DNA from: Anaerocolumna sp.
GTDB taxonomy: Bacteria > Bacillota > Clostridia > Lachnospirales > Lachnospiraceae
Reading direction: 5' to 3'
Assembly (NCBI GenBank): GCA_029256035.1
Contig: JAQSYR010000060.1
Location: 1-9,653, forward strand
DNA length: 9,653 nt
How positions within the stretch are numbered: position 1 is the first letter of the stretch; every line of letters begins with the position of its first letter. Below the pieces are notes generated by a model that saw only the letters and a list, made by a program, of their open reading frames with translations, had not been told where the DNA came from and searched no databases. Made by a program: the position numbers and the translations under genes. Shown piece by piece: positions 1 to 6,930 of this stretch.

Positions 1-49
1 TCTGTCTTTGATTGGTATAGGGAGAATATTCAGAAAATGAATATTTCAT
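1..49 (-). CDS. 5' end of an unidentified divergent gene (cut by window edge)
   Basis: Reading leftwards on the minus strand, an ATG at 49-47 opens a frame that stays open to the edge and gives MKYSFSEYSPYTNQRQ. A perfect AGGAGG (complement of 55-60) lies 5 nt upstream, which is the main reason to believe in this start. A TATACT box (complement of 88-93) could be its -10, but no good -35 is seen. Sixteen codons are too few to name a family. The N-terminus is polar and aromatic with no signal peptide or membrane segment. It is divergent from the methyltransferase gene, so 50-223 holds promoters for both directions. Confidence 0.55.
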   Translation of the reverse strand, partial: MKYSFSEYSPYTNQRQ

Positions 50-167
50 TTTTACCTCCTTAACATTCAATTGCATTTTTATTTACCAGTATATGCTACT
101 TTATTCGAACCGTGCATAAAAACAGAGTAGGAAGTTTACAAAAACAGTAGGATTATTTTTTAATTTA

Positions 168-176
168 TGGTAAAAT
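168..176 (+). promoter_or_regulatory. Probable extended -10 promoter of the 224-4807 gene cluster
   Basis: TGGTAAAAT is an extended -10 element (TGN plus TAAAAT at 171-176), 48 nt before the first ATG. No convincing -35 is seen at the right distance. The same TGN-extended form recurs in front of the PAP2 gene and at the right edge of the window, which supports it as a promoter type used here. The rest of 50-223 shows only a near-palindrome, GTTGTATACTAC (182-193), with no known meaning. Confidence 0.4.
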
Positions 177-223
177 ACATAGTTGTATACTACAAATTAC
201 CAGTTTCCTGAAAGGGTTATTCT

Positions 224-490
224 ATGGATCAAAATATAAAAAAAGTGTTAGATGAAAATATAGATAAAGATTGTTCCGATATTATTATTAGTAACTGCCC
301 CAAAGGTGGAGAAATCACCAAAGTAAAAGTGAGGCCCGTATTATTAAAGGATAATCTTTTATTCCAGGCGTCGGAATTTAAAGGAAAACAAGTGTTTCAT
401 TATAATTATACGAAAGAAGAGTTACTTCTAAAGTTTTCAGAGTGGCTTACAGAATATTTTAAACAGGTGGAGATAAAAACCCCTTTCTAA
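224..490 (+). pseudogene. SAM-dependent methyltransferase, N-terminal fragment of broken gene
   Basis: This 88-residue frame has a good AAAGGG site (211-216) 7 nt before its ATG. It matches my recollection of the N-terminal region found before the methyltransferase domain in clostridial class I methyltransferases of about 390-400 residues (Methyltransf_32 type). Landmarks are KVRPVLLKDNLLFQ (about residues 35-48) and KQVFHYNYTKEE (about 55-66). It runs into a stop just after EIKTPF. The same DNA read in another frame from position 481 gives PFLKDLGVMTEEG, which joins the 505-1284 frame. In the family I remember, some 40 residues containing a basic stretch separate these two parts. The simplest reading is an internal deletion that also changed frame. 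The fragment carries no catalytic motif and is unlikely to work alone. Confidence 0.7.
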
Positions 491-504
491 AAGATTTAGG
501 AGTT

Positions 505-1284
505 ATGACAGAGGAAGGAAAAGTAGTTAAATCAAAGTATGATAAATATAAGCAGATTAATCGTTTTTTAGAGTTTATTGAAGATATATTACCAAGTCTG
601 GATAAAGACCGGGAATTAACCATTATTGATTTTGGATGCGGAAAATCGTATCTGACCTTTGCTATGTACTATTACTTAAAAGAGTTGAAGAACTATGATA
701 TTAAGGTTATAGGACTTGACCTGAAAAAGGACGTAATAGAACATTGCAATCTATTAGCAAAACAATATAATTTTCAAAAGTTAACATTTTTAGTGGGTGA
801 TATTGCATCTTTTGAGGGAGTAGATAAAGTTGACATGGTAGTTTCACTTCATGCTTGTGATACAGCAACGGATTATGCACTGTATAAAGCAATCAAATGG
901 AATGCAGAGGTTATATTATCAGTACCTTGCTGTCAACATGAACTCAATGGGCAAATTGAAAATGATATGTTAAGTCCAATTTTACATTATGGAATTATCA
1001 AGGAACGTATAGCAGCGCTTACAACTGACGCATTGCGTGGAGAATTGCTAGAAGCAGCAGGATATAAAACACAGATTCTTGAATTTATTGATATGGAGCA
1101 TACCCCTAAGAATTTGCTGCTACGTGGAGTTAGAAAAGTTAAAGGTAAAACCGTGAATAATAAAGAAGGAATCCTATTATCTGATGAGAAAATGCCCTCC
1201 TATGAAAAGATAAGAGAGTTCTTAAATGTAGAACCAACATTATATCAATTGCTCGTAAAACCCCAATCCTCATCCTCGAATTAA
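505..1284 (+). CDS. Class I SAM-dependent methyltransferase, catalytic part of broken gene
   Basis: This 259-residue frame holds the whole Rossmann-type methyltransferase domain. Motif I is DFGCGKSYL (residues 42-50), the acidic turn that normally contacts the SAM ribose is GLDLK (70-74), SLHACDTATDYAL lies at 114-126 and VPCCQHELN at 140-148. These fit the Methyltransf_32 family. The substrate is unknown; RNA or protein is possible. The ATG at 505 is probably not the native start, because the frame is open upstream and encodes PFLKDLGV, a conserved piece of the full-length protein. An AGGAG at 498-502 is only 2 nt from this ATG, too close for efficient initiation. The gene is followed after 12 nt by the next gene, so it belongs to the same transcript. 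A truncated product may be made, but function is doubtful without the N-terminal region. Confidence 0.8.
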   Translation: MTEEGKVVKSKYDKYKQINRFLEFIEDILPSLDKDRELTIIDFGCGKSYLTFAMYYYLKELKNYDIKVIGLDLKKDVIEHCNLLAKQYNFQKLTFLVGDIASFEGVDKVDMVVSLHACDTATDYALYKAIKWNAEVILSVPCCQHELNGQIENDMLSPILHYGIIKERIAALTTDALRGELLEAAGYKTQILEFIDMEHTPKNLLLRGVRKVKGKTVNNKEGILLSDEKMPSYEKIREFLNVEPTLYQLLVKPQSSSSN

Positions 1285-1296
1285 GGAAGTGAAATT

Positions 1297-2394
1297 ATGC
1301 TAAAACACATATATAAAGCAATTATATTGGTATTTATATTTGGGGCATCTGTTTATTATTTCAGCAAGGATATGAAAGAACAGGTTTTTGAGGCTGCTCA
1401 AACCATAGAAATGAGTGAAACATCTTTCCCTGTAATTTCATTACAGATAGGTAATGAGGAAATAAATCAACTTCATGGTTACAGTAACAACCTGCCTCCA
1501 AATTTAGTAAGGGAATCCATTACTCCTCTTGGCAGTGACCAAAGTGTTATTGTAGTAATTGATGAGAAAGAAAATGAAGTTAAAAGAGTTATTTACGAGT
1601 TAAGATCCGTTACGGATAATAAGCTTTTAGAAACTGATACAATCAATGCACTTGAAAAAGTAGAGGAAAATAAAACAGCTAAAATCAAATTTAAAACGGA
1701 ATTAAATGAAAAACAGGAATATGCTCTAAAAATTACACTGGTTACCGACAAAAGCAGAAAGATGAATTATTATACCCGGGTAAAACTTGAGCCAAATTCT
1801 TATCATGAAGAGCAGATTGCCTTTGCAATGAATTTTCACAATACTATTCTTGATAAAAGTAAAGCGGAAGAAATGATAATTTATATGGAACCACAGTCAG
1901 ATAGTGAAAATACATCTTTGGCATATGTAGATATTCACTCAAGTTTTGACCTGGTAAGCTGGGGAGGTCTTGAGCCGGAAGTTGTGGGAAATATTATTCC
2001 AACTATTACAGAAGTAACATCCGACATAGGTTCCATTGTTTTTCGATATACTGTATCTGCTCAAACTGCCAGCGGCATGGAATACTATCAAGTGAAAGAA
2101 TTTTTCCGTATTCGTTACACTTCATCTCGTATGTATCTTTTGAATTATGAACGTACGATGGAGTCAGTTTTTGACCTTAGTCTTACAAGCTTAAATAAAA
2201 GTGAGTTTAAGATAGGAATAACCAATGATCCTGAAATTGCGTTGGCATCAAGTGCTGATGGCAATAAAATTGCTTTTGTAAGACAACAGGAATTATGGTA
2301 CTATAATCGACCGGAAAATTCTGCAGTTCGTGTGTTTTCATTTCGGCAGGAAGTGGAGAAAACCGTATTGAAGAAATGGTTTATATACCCATGA
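1297..2394 (+). pseudogene. Membrane-anchored extracytoplasmic protein, N-terminal part of broken gene
   Basis: The frame starts 12 nt after the methyltransferase stop, with GGAAGTG (1285-1291) as ribosome site. Residues 5-23 (IYKAIILVFIFGASVYYFS) form one membrane helix with basic residues in front, so the rest should lie outside the membrane. HGYSNNL (60-66), ESITPLG (73-79) and RIRYTSSRMYLLNYERTM (271-288) recall a Lachnospiraceae protein of unknown function of roughly 850-900 residues. Residues 315-338 resemble a PD40/WD40-like beta-propeller strand pair (SSADGNKIAFV...LWYYN). The family-like sequence ends at VFSFR (346-350). The last 15 residues look like out-of-frame translation, and the real continuation is in the 2376-3677 frame. 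Function is unknown; repeated beta-rich segments suggest a surface or envelope role. Confidence 0.65.
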
Positions 2395-3677
2395 ATGTAA
2401 CTTATCAGATACTGAAGGAACAATTAGACGAATTTAGTTATGTGAATCAAAGAGGAACTTTTTATTTTACAATAAATAGTAAAATTTATGCTTATAATTT
2501 AACTACAAAACAACTTGAGATAATAGCATCTGATATTGGTGAGAACAATTTTATAGTTAGCAAAGAGCTTCATTATATTGCATGGCAGAATAGTAATTTA
2601 CCAAAACAAGCCACACAGATTAAAATTCTTGATCTGGAAACTGAGGAGGAGAAAGTAATAGAAGCTAAGGCCGGAGATAATATTAATCTTCTTGGTCAAA
2701 TTGATAATAATATGGTATATGGATTTGCTAAAATTGACCATATTATATCCACAGTAGATGGTAATCCATTTGTACCAATGTACAAAATCGAAATTGCTAA
2801 TTCTGACCTTGCAATTTTAAAAGACTACAGTAAAAAAGATTATTATATTACGGATGTTATCATAGAAAACAATGTGATTACATTAAACCGGGTGAGGGCA
2901 ATTGCTTCAAATGGTAACTTGGAATATGAAACTGCAAGTACTGACAATATATTAAACAAAGCAGAGGCTATTAACACTGAGATTGAAGTAAGTAAGCGTA
3001 TAATGGAAGAAACCCTAACTGAATATTATATTTCCTTGCCTGCAGGCTTTATTATGGAAGAGATACCTAGATATAGTGAAACAGAAAATACAGTGATTTT
3101 AAAAGATACAACCTTGCGTTTAGAAAATTCAGACCAGTTGCCAGGACAGTATGCTGTCTATGCATTTGGGGAAGTAAAAGGTTTTTATGACGAGCCTGGG
3201 GAAGCAATTAAACAGGCAGACACTTATGTAGGTGTAGTACTGAATAGAGAACAGCAGGTGATTTGGGAAAGAGGAGCAAAAAGCAGTACAAGTCTGATTA
3301 CTGGTATTGCAGGGGATTATGAGGAGAATAATAGTGTAATTGCCGGCAGTCGTACCTTAATCAAATATAGGAATGGAAGCATGTATTCTTTAAATGGTAA
3401 TCATGATTCTGCATATGAGCTTCTGGCACAAAGTATTGGTGATGACTTACTAAACCTTACCGGTTGTACTTTGGATGAGGTATTATATTATGTAAGTAAG
3501 AAAAGGCCAGTTCTGGCAATGAAAGATCAGAATGACGCAGTATTAATTATAGGATATGATCTATACAATATTACGGTAATGGATTTAGAATTAAAACGAA
3601 CCATGAAGATAGGTTTAAACGATAGCATGGAAATGTTTCAGAATGCCGGTAATATTTTTATAAGTTATACAGAATAG
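2376..3677 (+). pseudogene. C-terminal part of the broken extracytoplasmic protein, ending in a C39-like domain
   Basis: This 433-residue frame overlaps the previous one by 19 nt. Its ATG has no ribosome site, and the frame is open upstream, where it encodes SGENRIEEMVYIP. It is therefore best read as the rest of the 1297 gene after a frame change. Residues 25-110 show beta-propeller-like strands (GTFYFTINSKIYAYNL, HYIAWQ). Residues 355-432 resemble a peptidase C39-like fold: a helix YYVSKKRPVLAM (371-382), strand DAVLIIGYD (387-395), then VMDLE (401-405). The His that normally precedes the VxxIGYD strand is absent, so this domain is probably not a peptidase. The gene ends 14 nt before the aminopeptidase start. 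Together the two parts give about 790 residues, perhaps 60 short of the family as I remember it. Confidence 0.65.
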
Positions 3678-3691
3678 AAAGGGACGATAAT

Positions 3692-4807
3692 ATGGATGAA
3701 AGAATTAAAGTATTGGCACACAATTTGGTGAATTATTCAGTGAAAGTGAAAAAAGGAGAAAAGGTATACATTCATTATGTAGATAAATCTACAAAAGAAT
3801 TAGCCAGACAGCTAATTAAAGAAGTGTATGCTGTGGGAGGAATTCCATTTCCACACTATACGGATCAGACAATACAGAGAGAAACCTTACTTCATTGTTC
3901 TGTTGAACAGATTGCACTTATGGGAGAAATAGATGCAGCAGAAATGGCACAGATGGATTGTTATATCGGTGTGAAGGGTCCTGATAATGCCACTGAGTTA
4001 TCCGATGTACCCGGTGAAAAAATGGAGATTTACGAAAAATACTATACAAAGCCAGTTCACTATGATGTTAGAATAAAGAAAACCAAATGGGTGGTGCTAA
4101 GATATCCAAACAGTGCTATGGCACAATTAGCAAATACAAGTTTAGAAAATTTTCAAGATTTTTATTTTAAAGTATGCAATTTAGATTATTCTAAAATGGC
4201 AAAGGCCATGGAAAATCTGGTTAATTATCTAGAGCGCACGGATAAGGTTCAAATAATTGGACCAGGAACCAATCTGACGTTCTCTATAAAAGGAATACCA
4301 AACATAGCTTGTGCAGGGGAAGTAAATGTTCCCGATGGTGAAGTTTTTACTGCGCCCGTAAGAGAATCGGTAAATGGTACCTTAAGCTATAATACACCCG
4401 CAGTTTACCAAGGCTTTACTTATGAAAATATTAAGCTGACTTTTAAAGATGGGGAAATAATAGAAGCTACCGCAAATGATACAGAAAGAATAAATAAAGT
4501 ATTTGACACAGATGAAGGAGCAAGATATATTGGCGAATTTGCAATCGGTGTTAATCCTTATGTAATTAAACCTATGAAAGATACTTTATTTGATGAAAAG
4601 ATTATGGGATCCTTCCACTTTACTCCAGGAACCTGCTATGATGATGCGTCAAATGGAAATAAATCCTCTATCCATTGGGACCTTGTGTGTATTCAGACAC
4701 CAGAATATGGCGGTGGAGAAATTTATTTTGATAATGTACTTATTAGAAAAGATGGGCGTTTCGTTGTTCCTGAATTAGAATGTCTGAATCCAGAAAATCT
4801 AAAATAG
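3692..4807 (+). CDS. M29-family metallo-aminopeptidase
   Basis: At 371 residues, this intact protein has the length and motifs of peptidase family M29 (AmpS/thermophilic aminopeptidases), cytosolic enzymes that release N-terminal amino acids using two divalent metal ions. The expected ligands can all be placed: Glu217 in NVPDGEVFTAP, Glu282 in GEFAIGVNP, His309 in GSFHF, His328 and Asp330 in SIHWDLV, and the active-site Tyr316. Their spacing is close to that of the characterised Thermus enzyme, apart from a shorter stretch between Tyr316 and His328. There is no signal peptide. GAAAGGGA (3677-3684) lies 7 nt before the ATG. The gene is 14 nt behind the broken surface-protein gene and shares its transcript, so lesions upstream could be polar on it. 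Substrate preference cannot be read from sequence. Confidence 0.93.
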   Translation: MDERIKVLAHNLVNYSVKVKKGEKVYIHYVDKSTKELARQLIKEVYAVGGIPFPHYTDQTIQRETLLHCSVEQIALMGEIDAAEMAQMDCYIGVKGPDNATELSDVPGEKMEIYEKYYTKPVHYDVRIKKTKWVVLRYPNSAMAQLANTSLENFQDFYFKVCNLDYSKMAKAMENLVNYLERTDKVQIIGPGTNLTFSIKGIPNIACAGEVNVPDGEVFTAPVRESVNGTLSYNTPAVYQGFTYENIKLTFKDGEIIEATANDTERINKVFDTDEGARYIGEFAIGVNPYVIKPMKDTLFDEKIMGSFHFTPGTCYDDASNGNKSSIHWDLVCIQTPEYGGGEIYFDNVLIRKDGRFVVPELECLNPENLK

Positions 4808-4850
4808 GTGATTGGGGTGACACTGGAGCCAATTACACCTTCATTGTATT
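4807..4850 (+). terminator. Weak candidate terminator after the aminopeptidase
   Basis: GGTGATTGG (4807-4815) can pair with CCAATTACACC (4829-4839), leaving a 2-nt TA bulge and a 13-nt loop. A T-rich but broken tail (TTCATTGTATT) follows. It is in the right place to end the 224-4807 transcript, but the bulge and interrupted T-run make it weak. It overlaps the possible mini-ORF at 4817-4894, so the two readings compete. Confidence 0.3.
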
Positions 4851-4894
4851 TATATGAGATTAATACAGCTAGGCGGTTTAGTAGATACTATTAA
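4817..4894 (+). CDS. Possible 25-codon mini-ORF, perhaps a truncated gene
   Basis: A GTG at 4817 opens 25 codons (MTLEPITPSLYLYEINTARR, then FSRYY) and ends at TAA 4892-4894. AGGTGAT (4806-4812) is a perfect 7-nt match to the complement of the 16S rRNA 3' end at a suitable distance. The EPITPSLYLYEIN start reminds me of small clostridial proteins of about 100 residues that begin with an ITP-x-Y-x-Y-x-x-N pattern, in which case this would be a truncated copy. That comparison is from memory only. The ORF sits directly behind the aminopeptidase and before the next promoter, and overlaps a weak hairpin. Confidence 0.25.
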   Translation: MTLEPITPSLYLYEINTARRFSRYY

Positions 4895-4931
4895 GAAAAC
4901 CTTAATATTTTATAAAGATAAGAAATATTAT

Positions 4932-4959
4932 TTTACATTATGGAATTTTATTCTATAAT
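4932..4959 (+). promoter_or_regulatory. Sigma-A-type promoter of the glycosyltransferase gene
   Basis: TTTACA (4932-4937) and a perfect TATAAT (4954-4959) are separated by 16 nt. Transcription would start about 30 nt before the ATG at 4998, leaving a short leader that holds AGGAGG (4983-4988). This makes the glycosyltransferase a transcription unit independent of the upstream cluster. Confidence 0.7.
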
Positions 4960-4997
4960 GAAAAAAGGACAAACAGATTACCAGGAGGAAACTTTTA

Positions 4998-6014
4998 ATG
5001 AAACTACTGAGTGTGGCAGTGCCTTGTTATAATTCTGCTGAATATATGAGTCATGCCATTAACACCTTGCTGACAGGCGGCAATGAAATGGAAATTATTA
5101 TTGTAAATGATGGGTCCAAAGATAATACTGCTGAAATTGCAGATGAATTTGCATTAAAATATCCAGGAATTATAAAATCAGTTCATCAGGAGAATGGAGG
5201 CCATGGAGAAGCTGTGAATACAGGCCTAAAAAATGCAACTGGACTTTATTTTAAAGTGGTAGATAGTGATGACTGGGTAAATGAGGCTGCATTAAAAGAA
5301 GTTTTAGCCACATTAAAAGAAATTGTAGCAAATGGACAGAGCCTAGATTTATTAATTGCAAACTATGTTTATGAAAAGCCAAGTATTAATAAACATAAAG
5401 TTATTGATTATAGAACTGCATTACCCCAGAATAAAATATTTACCTGGAGTAATATTATGTATTTTAAACAAAGCCAGAACATTATTATGCATTCAGCTAT
5501 CTACAGAACAAAGCTCCTAAAGGATTGTGGATTAAAACTACCAAAGCATACTTTTTATGTGGATAATATATTTGTATATCAGCCATTACCTTATGTAAAG
5601 ACCATGTATTACCTGGATGTGGATTTGTATCGTTATTTTATTGGCAGGGATGATCAGTCTGTAAATGAAAAAAATATGATTAAGCGTATTGATCAACAGA
5701 TTAAAATAACAAAGATAATGATTGATACCCATGACGTTACCCAGCTTAAGAATAATAAATTAAGAAATTATATGATTAAATATTTAACTATGATGATGAC
5801 AATTTCTTCTGTATTCTTAATACGAGAAGATACGGAGGAAAGTCTTGAGAAGAAAGAAGAGTTATGGAATTACCTTAAGAATGCAAATAAAAATTTGTAT
5901 TTGGAAGTAAGATCTAGATTCCTTGGAAGATCTATGAATCTACCAGGAAAAGTAGGAAGAAAAATTGTAGGAATTGGATATAAAATTTCAAGAAAAATAT
6001 ATGGTTTCAGTTAA
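4998..6014 (+). CDS. Family 2 glycosyltransferase (GT-A fold)
   Basis: This 338-residue protein is a typical GT2 enzyme, which transfers a sugar from a nucleotide sugar to an envelope acceptor at the cytoplasmic side. The start MKLLSVAVPCYNSAEYM (1-17) is the first nucleotide-binding strand, IIIVNDGSKDNT (33-44) carries the uridine-contacting Asp38, and VDSDDW (88-93) is the DxD-type metal-binding motif. HTFYVDN (184-190) sits where the catalytic-base acidic residue lies in many GT2 enzymes. The C-terminal 120 residues are basic and helical, with no clear membrane span. AGGAGG lies 9 nt before the ATG. It stands alone with its own promoter and converges on the PAP2 gene. Donor and acceptor are not predictable; wall polysaccharide or glycolipid synthesis is plausible. 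Confidence 0.9.
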   Translation: MKLLSVAVPCYNSAEYMSHAINTLLTGGNEMEIIIVNDGSKDNTAEIADEFALKYPGIIKSVHQENGGHGEAVNTGLKNATGLYFKVVDSDDWVNEAALKEVLATLKEIVANGQSLDLLIANYVYEKPSINKHKVIDYRTALPQNKIFTWSNIMYFKQSQNIIMHSAIYRTKLLKDCGLKLPKHTFYVDNIFVYQPLPYVKTMYYLDVDLYRYFIGRDDQSVNEKNMIKRIDQQIKITKIMIDTHDVTQLKNNKLRNYMIKYLTMMMTISSVFLIREDTEESLEKKEELWNYLKNANKNLYLEVRSRFLGRSMNLPGKVGRKIVGIGYKISRKIYGFS

Positions 6015-6032
6015 TAAAAGCTGAAACCATAT
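5985..6032 (-). terminator. Terminator of the PAP2 gene, overlapping the end of the convergent glycosyltransferase
   Basis: ATGGTTTCAG (6001-6010) and CTGAAACCAT (6021-6030) are perfect inverted arms, extendable to 12 bp by 5999-6000 with 6031-6032, around a 10-nt loop. On the minus strand the stem is followed by a T-rich tail (TATTTTTC, complement of 5991-5998), as in an intrinsic terminator. On the plus strand the tail is not T-rich. The hairpin contains the glycosyltransferase stop codon (6012-6014), so it may also slow or protect the plus-strand transcript. Confidence 0.65.
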
Positions 6033-6043
6033 TACAACAATAG

Positions 6044-6715
6044 CTACTGAGCATAAATTTTTTCTTTTTTGGAATCTTCATTGGAAAGCTTGCTGTCGCC
6101 CCAGGCATAAATAACTAAATACATTATTACGGATAATCCGATTCCAGCTATCACATCAAAAGCGGAATGTTGTTTTAAAAACATAGTTGAAAGACTGATT
6201 AAAACCATTAATATAAATGATGAAATTTGAAGCCATTTATATTTTTTAAGAGTCTGGTTTCTATGAATTGCAATGTGAGCGCCAATAGAGTTAAAAACAT
6301 GTATACTTGGGCAAACATTAGTGGAAGTATCCGTACCATATAATTTTGCAATTGACCTTATCAATAGATTATCTCTTCCTAATTGTGTTAAGTCTGGTCG
6401 TAGATTTTGTCCATTTGGCCAAAGGGTATAAATGATAAGACAAATAGTCATTCCAATAAATAAAAAAGCAGTAACCTTATAAAATTCTTCTTTGGAGTAA
6501 AGAAAGAAGAATACAATGGTAATAAATATATAAAAGAACCATAAAAAATAGGGAATGGCAAACCATTCATTAAAAGGAATGTAATCATCTAAGCCTATTT
6601 TTACAGGAGTATATCTTGTTGTTACTTTCTGCTCTAACAGATAAAACCAAATCATATAGATAAAAAAATAAGAAAGTACCCAACCATGTTTATATTTTTG
6701 AAATAATTCTTTCAA
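6044..6715 (-). CDS. PAP2-family integral membrane phosphatase
   Basis: The protein (223 residues from the preferred start) has about five or six hydrophobic helices and the PAP2 phosphatase motifs. With numbering from the longer start at 6736, CPSIHVFNS (142-150) carries His146, and KQHSAFDVIAG (188-198) carries the catalytic His190 with Asp194. NLRP (111-114) stands for the degenerate first motif. Such enzymes remove phosphate from lipid phosphates at the outer membrane face; the exact substrate is unknown. The start is not an ATG. A TTG at 6736 opens the frame but has no ribosome site, whereas the TTG at 6715 lies 9 nt after AGAAAGG, a 7-nt match to the 16S complement, and begins the protein just before the conserved QKYKHGW. 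It is convergent with the glycosyltransferase and divergent from deoB. Confidence 0.85.
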   Translation of the reverse strand: MKELFQKYKHGWVLSYFFIYMIWFYLLEQKVTTRYTPVKIGLDDYIPFNEWFAIPYFLWFFYIFITIVFFFLYSKEEFYKVTAFLFIGMTICLIIYTLWPNGQNLRPDLTQLGRDNLLIRSIAKLYGTDTSTNVCPSIHVFNSIGAHIAIHRNQTLKKYKWLQISSFILMVLISLSTMFLKQHSAFDVIAGIGLSVIMYLVIYAWGDSKLSNEDSKKEKIYAQ

Positions 6716-6760
6716 ATTTACCAACCTTTCTGTCAATCAATGAGGGTTTTCAACATTGGA

Positions 6761-6789
6761 ATTATAGCATAAAGTATTTGTCACAACAA
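6761..6789 (-). promoter_or_regulatory. Extended -10 promoter of the PAP2 gene
   Basis: On the minus strand TGCTATAAT gives a perfect TATAAT (complement of 6761-6766) with a TGN extension. A TTGTTG lies 17 nt upstream as a plausible -35. It is 25 nt before the TTG at 6736 and 46 nt before the preferred TTG at 6715, which gives the latter the more usual leader length. Confidence 0.6.
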
Positions 6790-6930
6790 TACAAATTATT
6801 GAATATTAATATTATTTAAGGAAAATGTAAGATTTGCACCATAAAGGCTACTAGGATTAGGGTGTCAAAAGTCTGATTATATATATAAAAGTGAATAACT
6901 AATATAGGCTACAAATGAAAGGGGAAAAAT
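6790..6930 (+). other. Leader region of deoB, promoter unclear
   Basis: This stretch must contain the deoB promoter, but none is clear. A TATAAA (6884-6889) lies in an AT run without a matching -35. AAAGGGG (6918-6924) is a good ribosome site 6 nt before the deoB ATG. A 12-bp AT palindrome (6802-6813) and a perfect TTGACA on the minus strand (complement of 6863-6868, lacking a good -10) are also present. No riboswitch-like structure was recognised. Confidence 0.3.

Noticed and set aside
478..505. Programmed ribosomal frameshift joining the two methyltransferase frames
   Set aside because: There is no slippery heptamer with a downstream stem, and a block expected from the family seems absent, which slippage could not restore.
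4590..4778. 62-codon plus-strand frame inside the aminopeptidase
   Set aside because: It lies wholly inside a gene whose metal ligands are all in the main frame, and has no ribosome site.
6802..6813. Perfect palindrome AATATTAATATT
   Set aside because: It is made only of A and T in a very AT-rich gap, where such palindromes are expected by chance.
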